Below, one piece after another: positions 20,760-22,078 of a stretch of DNA of 22,078 nt (position 1 is its first letter; each line of letters starts with the position of its first letter). The stretch lies in the IMG/VR virus record IMGVR_UViG_3300046812_000446, positions 1 through 22,078 of that record, one strand, 5' to 3'. A program made the translations under genes and the position numbers. The stretch is from a virus. A model generated the notes under the pieces. That model did no database searches. It saw only the letters and a program-made list of their open reading frames with translations, and was not told where the DNA came from.

Positions 20760-21200
20760 ATGGCTTTTCAATTCACTCCCCCCGGCGTCCTAAATCGGCT
20801 CCGGGCTTCCGTGGTTTGGAAACTATTTCCAGAACTCAACGTTACATCGAGTTTTCTTACAACTGAAGGAATTCGATTAGCGTTGGAAGGGAACGCAACT
20901 GATTTGCTCCCGGCTATGGTGAGCTTGGTGAGCAGTCCAGCTCCATATCTTGCGGCGTCGATCACGATGTCAGTTGTACGGAGTTCTTCACTTGCAGCTC
21001 TGTATCAGGAGCAAATTGAGAATACTACACTTATGGGATTGATGTCTATTTTTCCGGATACGGATGTACTGAAACCGTATATCATAAATAACGTAGCTCT
21101 CGAAAGTGTTCGGGAAATGGCCTTTGCTGGAATGGAAGCGGCTATGGTGGTCACAGCGAGAGGTTATTATAACGTCAACACAGGATTCTTTGGGACTTAA
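20760..21200 (+). CDS. Tail tube-like protein, 146 aa
   Basis: The protein directly after the sheath gene starts MAFQFTPPGVLNRLRASVVW, continues with FPELNVTSSFLTTEGI and ends with ARGYYNVNTGFFG. This text is familiar from small proteins following DUF3383 genes, where a tube protein is expected. The visible pattern is mixed helix and strand, so the tube assignment rests on order. TAGGAGG lies 5 bases before ATG 20760. Confidence 0.7.
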   Translation: MAFQFTPPGVLNRLRASVVWKLFPELNVTSSFLTTEGIRLALEGNATDLLPAMVSLVSSPAPYLAASITMSVVRSSSLAALYQEQIENTTLMGLMSIFPDTDVLKPYIINNVALESVREMAFAGMEAAMVVTARGYYNVNTGFFGT

Positions 21201-21223
21201 CGTCGTCGTAAAAGGAGGGTCAA

Positions 21224-21793
21224 GTGGCAGATATCACGTTAAATAGAAAGTTGAATATTGTTCTAAGCGTAGATACCGACAAAGGGCCAGTTTATATTCA
21301 CTCTACTCCTATCGGAAGAGAAGCATTTGAAAATAATTATCTTGTAATATCAAGAGCGTTTACCCAAGTCTATACTCAGGGACTTGGTCCAGTCACAGGG
21401 CCGCGTGTAGCGGCTCTTTTGTTACGTGATGAAGCTAAGAAACTTGGTGTCTGGGAGCATACTCAGCAATCCCTGATAGCTGAAATCTACCGGTTAACTA
21501 ATGTGATTGCTTCTGGTGCAGATGGTTGGGAACAGTATCCATTCAATGTAGCGAAGGCGCGCGGGATTTTAGATGCTGATACAATAGCCGAAGTGGAGAA
21601 TTGTATCATATATTTTATATGCGCCTCGTCGGTTCATCTGAGAGCGGAACTGACAGTGGCGCTGGAAGGCTTGAGCACTCTCTGGGGCGCGCAAACTACA
21701 TTATTGAATGTTACGGAATATCAACGTTCCTTGCCGATTTGGACTCCGGAAGAGACTACTGGCGAGAGTCTGAAAACGGCCGTGAGTCAATAA
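21224..21793 (+). CDS. Putative tail assembly chaperone, 189 aa (GTG start)
   Basis: The gene starts with GTG at 21224 after a strong AAAGGAGGG 4 bases upstream. The N-terminus is beta-like (ITLNRKLNIVLSVDTDKGPV) and the rest mainly helical (EAKKLGVWEHTQQSLIAEIY). Its position between tube and tape-measure genes, and an overlapping open frame in the -1 register, fit the first product of a tail-assembly-chaperone pair that wraps the tape measure. Sequence identity to known chaperones is not seen, so this is by context. Confidence 0.72.
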   Translation: MADITLNRKLNIVLSVDTDKGPVYIHSTPIGREAFENNYLVISRAFTQVYTQGLGPVTGPRVAALLLRDEAKKLGVWEHTQQSLIAEIYRLTNVIASGADGWEQYPFNVAKARGILDADTIAEVENCIIYFICASSVHLRAELTVALEGLSTLWGAQTTLLNVTEYQRSLPIWTPEETTGESLKTAVSQ

Positions 21794-21924
21794 TTCATAG
21801 CTGTTTGACATGGTTAGTAGAAGAAGGGTTTAGTGAATTCTTCGATCAGTTTGAAATAGCATGGCCACATTCTAGTCGATTACAGTGGCAACAGCGATAC
21901 ATGATCGCTATGTGGAAGTCGTAA
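21601..21924 (+). CDS. -1 frame ORF: C-terminal extension of the tail chaperone by frameshifting
   Basis: The -1 frame stays open past the chaperone stop at 21793 to TAA 21922-21924, immediately before the next ATG. The part after the stop, IIHSCLTWLVEEGFSEFFDQ then FEIAWPHSSRLQWQQRYM, looks like real protein with two helices. The ATG at 21601 lies deep inside the first gene and lacks a ribosome site, so independent translation is unlikely. A slip near CTG-AAA-ACG (about 21771-21779) would join the two. No textbook X-XXY-YYZ heptamer is present, but a GGCGAG stretch lies upstream. The used portion probably begins near 21771. Confidence 0.6.
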   Translation: MYHIFYMRLVGSSESGTDSGAGRLEHSLGRANYIIECYGISTFLADLDSGRDYWRESENGRESIIHSCLTWLVEEGFSEFFDQFEIAWPHSSRLQWQQRYMIAMWKS

Positions 21925-22078
21925 ATGGCTCCGATTAAAATATCAGTACCAACTAATTTTATCGATTCCATGAAGAAGTTCATGGATGTGATTGATAAGA
22001 CTCAAGTAATAATGAATCAAGCCAGGAGGGTGCAAGTTCCAACAATTCCTTCTCGTCAACCTCCAATACAGATTCAAG
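21925..22078 (+). CDS. Probable tape measure protein, N-terminal fragment
   Basis: The ATG at 21925 directly follows the TAA of the chaperone extension, and the frame is open to the window end. The 51 visible residues begin MAPIKISVPTNFIDSMKKFM and continue with a helix and a Pro-rich stretch. Gene order (sheath, tube, chaperones with frameshift, then this) predicts the long tape measure. There is too little sequence for a domain call. Confidence 0.55.
   Translation, partial: MAPIKISVPTNFIDSMKKFMDVIDKTQVIMNQARRVQVPTIPSRQPPIQIQ

Overview
The window is part of the genome of a tailed double-stranded DNA phage or prophage. It probably has a contractile tail (myovirus-like). The evidence is a terminase ATPase/nuclease, a DUF1073-type portal, a Nudix + DUF2213 protein, a DUF2184-type major capsid protein and a DUF3383-like sheath candidate in the usual head-to-tail order. 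That combination resembles the Bcep781-like head and tail module, but the host cannot be named from sequence alone. There is no rRNA, tRNA, integrase, recognisable lysis enzyme or bacterial housekeeping gene, so nothing shows whether the DNA is a free phage or a prophage.

Layout. Positions 1-3511 (minus strand) hold a tightly packed block of twelve small genes, most linked by ATGA or short overlaps and led by GGAGG-type ribosome sites. It looks like an early/accessory operon: an AbrB/MazE-type DNA-binding protein at its head, a membrane-anchored proline-rich protein, a DUF6283-like protein, two other cysteine-rich putative zinc proteins and several unknowns. Positions 3512-3702 form a divergent control region with a structured leader. 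Positions 3703-5479 (plus strand) carry a small-terminase-like gene and the large terminase, separated by a 172-base leader with a palindrome-overlapped promoter and an 11-bp hairpin. Positions 5479-9596 are an unusual insertion between terminase and portal: small beta-rich structural proteins, a 764-residue fibre-like protein with about 22 copies of a 21-residue repeat, an Ig-like (IPT/TIG-type) protein and a small protein sharing the fibre's C-terminal motif. Positions 9600-15501 are the head module (portal, two small proteins, Nudix-DUF2213, scaffold-like acidic protein, decoration-like protein, major capsid). Positions 15502-15712 are a structured intergenic region. Positions 15713-22078 are the connector and tail module: head-completion-like genes, a two-helix membrane protein with a tiny proline-rich partner, a neck-like protein, the sheath, a tube-like protein, an apparent -1 frameshifted tail-assembly chaperone pair, and the start of a probable tape-measure gene cut by the window end.

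How it works together. Terminase and portal package DNA into a prohead. The prohead is built from the DUF2184-type capsid protein around the acidic scaffold-like protein and is probably matured by the DUF2213 domain. Connectors join it to a tail whose length is set by the tape measure with its chaperones. The most interesting non-standard signals are: a dispersed 8-mer (TAACCGGG) far above chance; two matching extended -10 promoters on opposite strands; hairpins that bury ribosome binding sites; two look-alike GGGGA...TCCCC hairpins next to key structural genes; and the repeat-fibre module with its shared TYHxKP(I/M)GxP motif.
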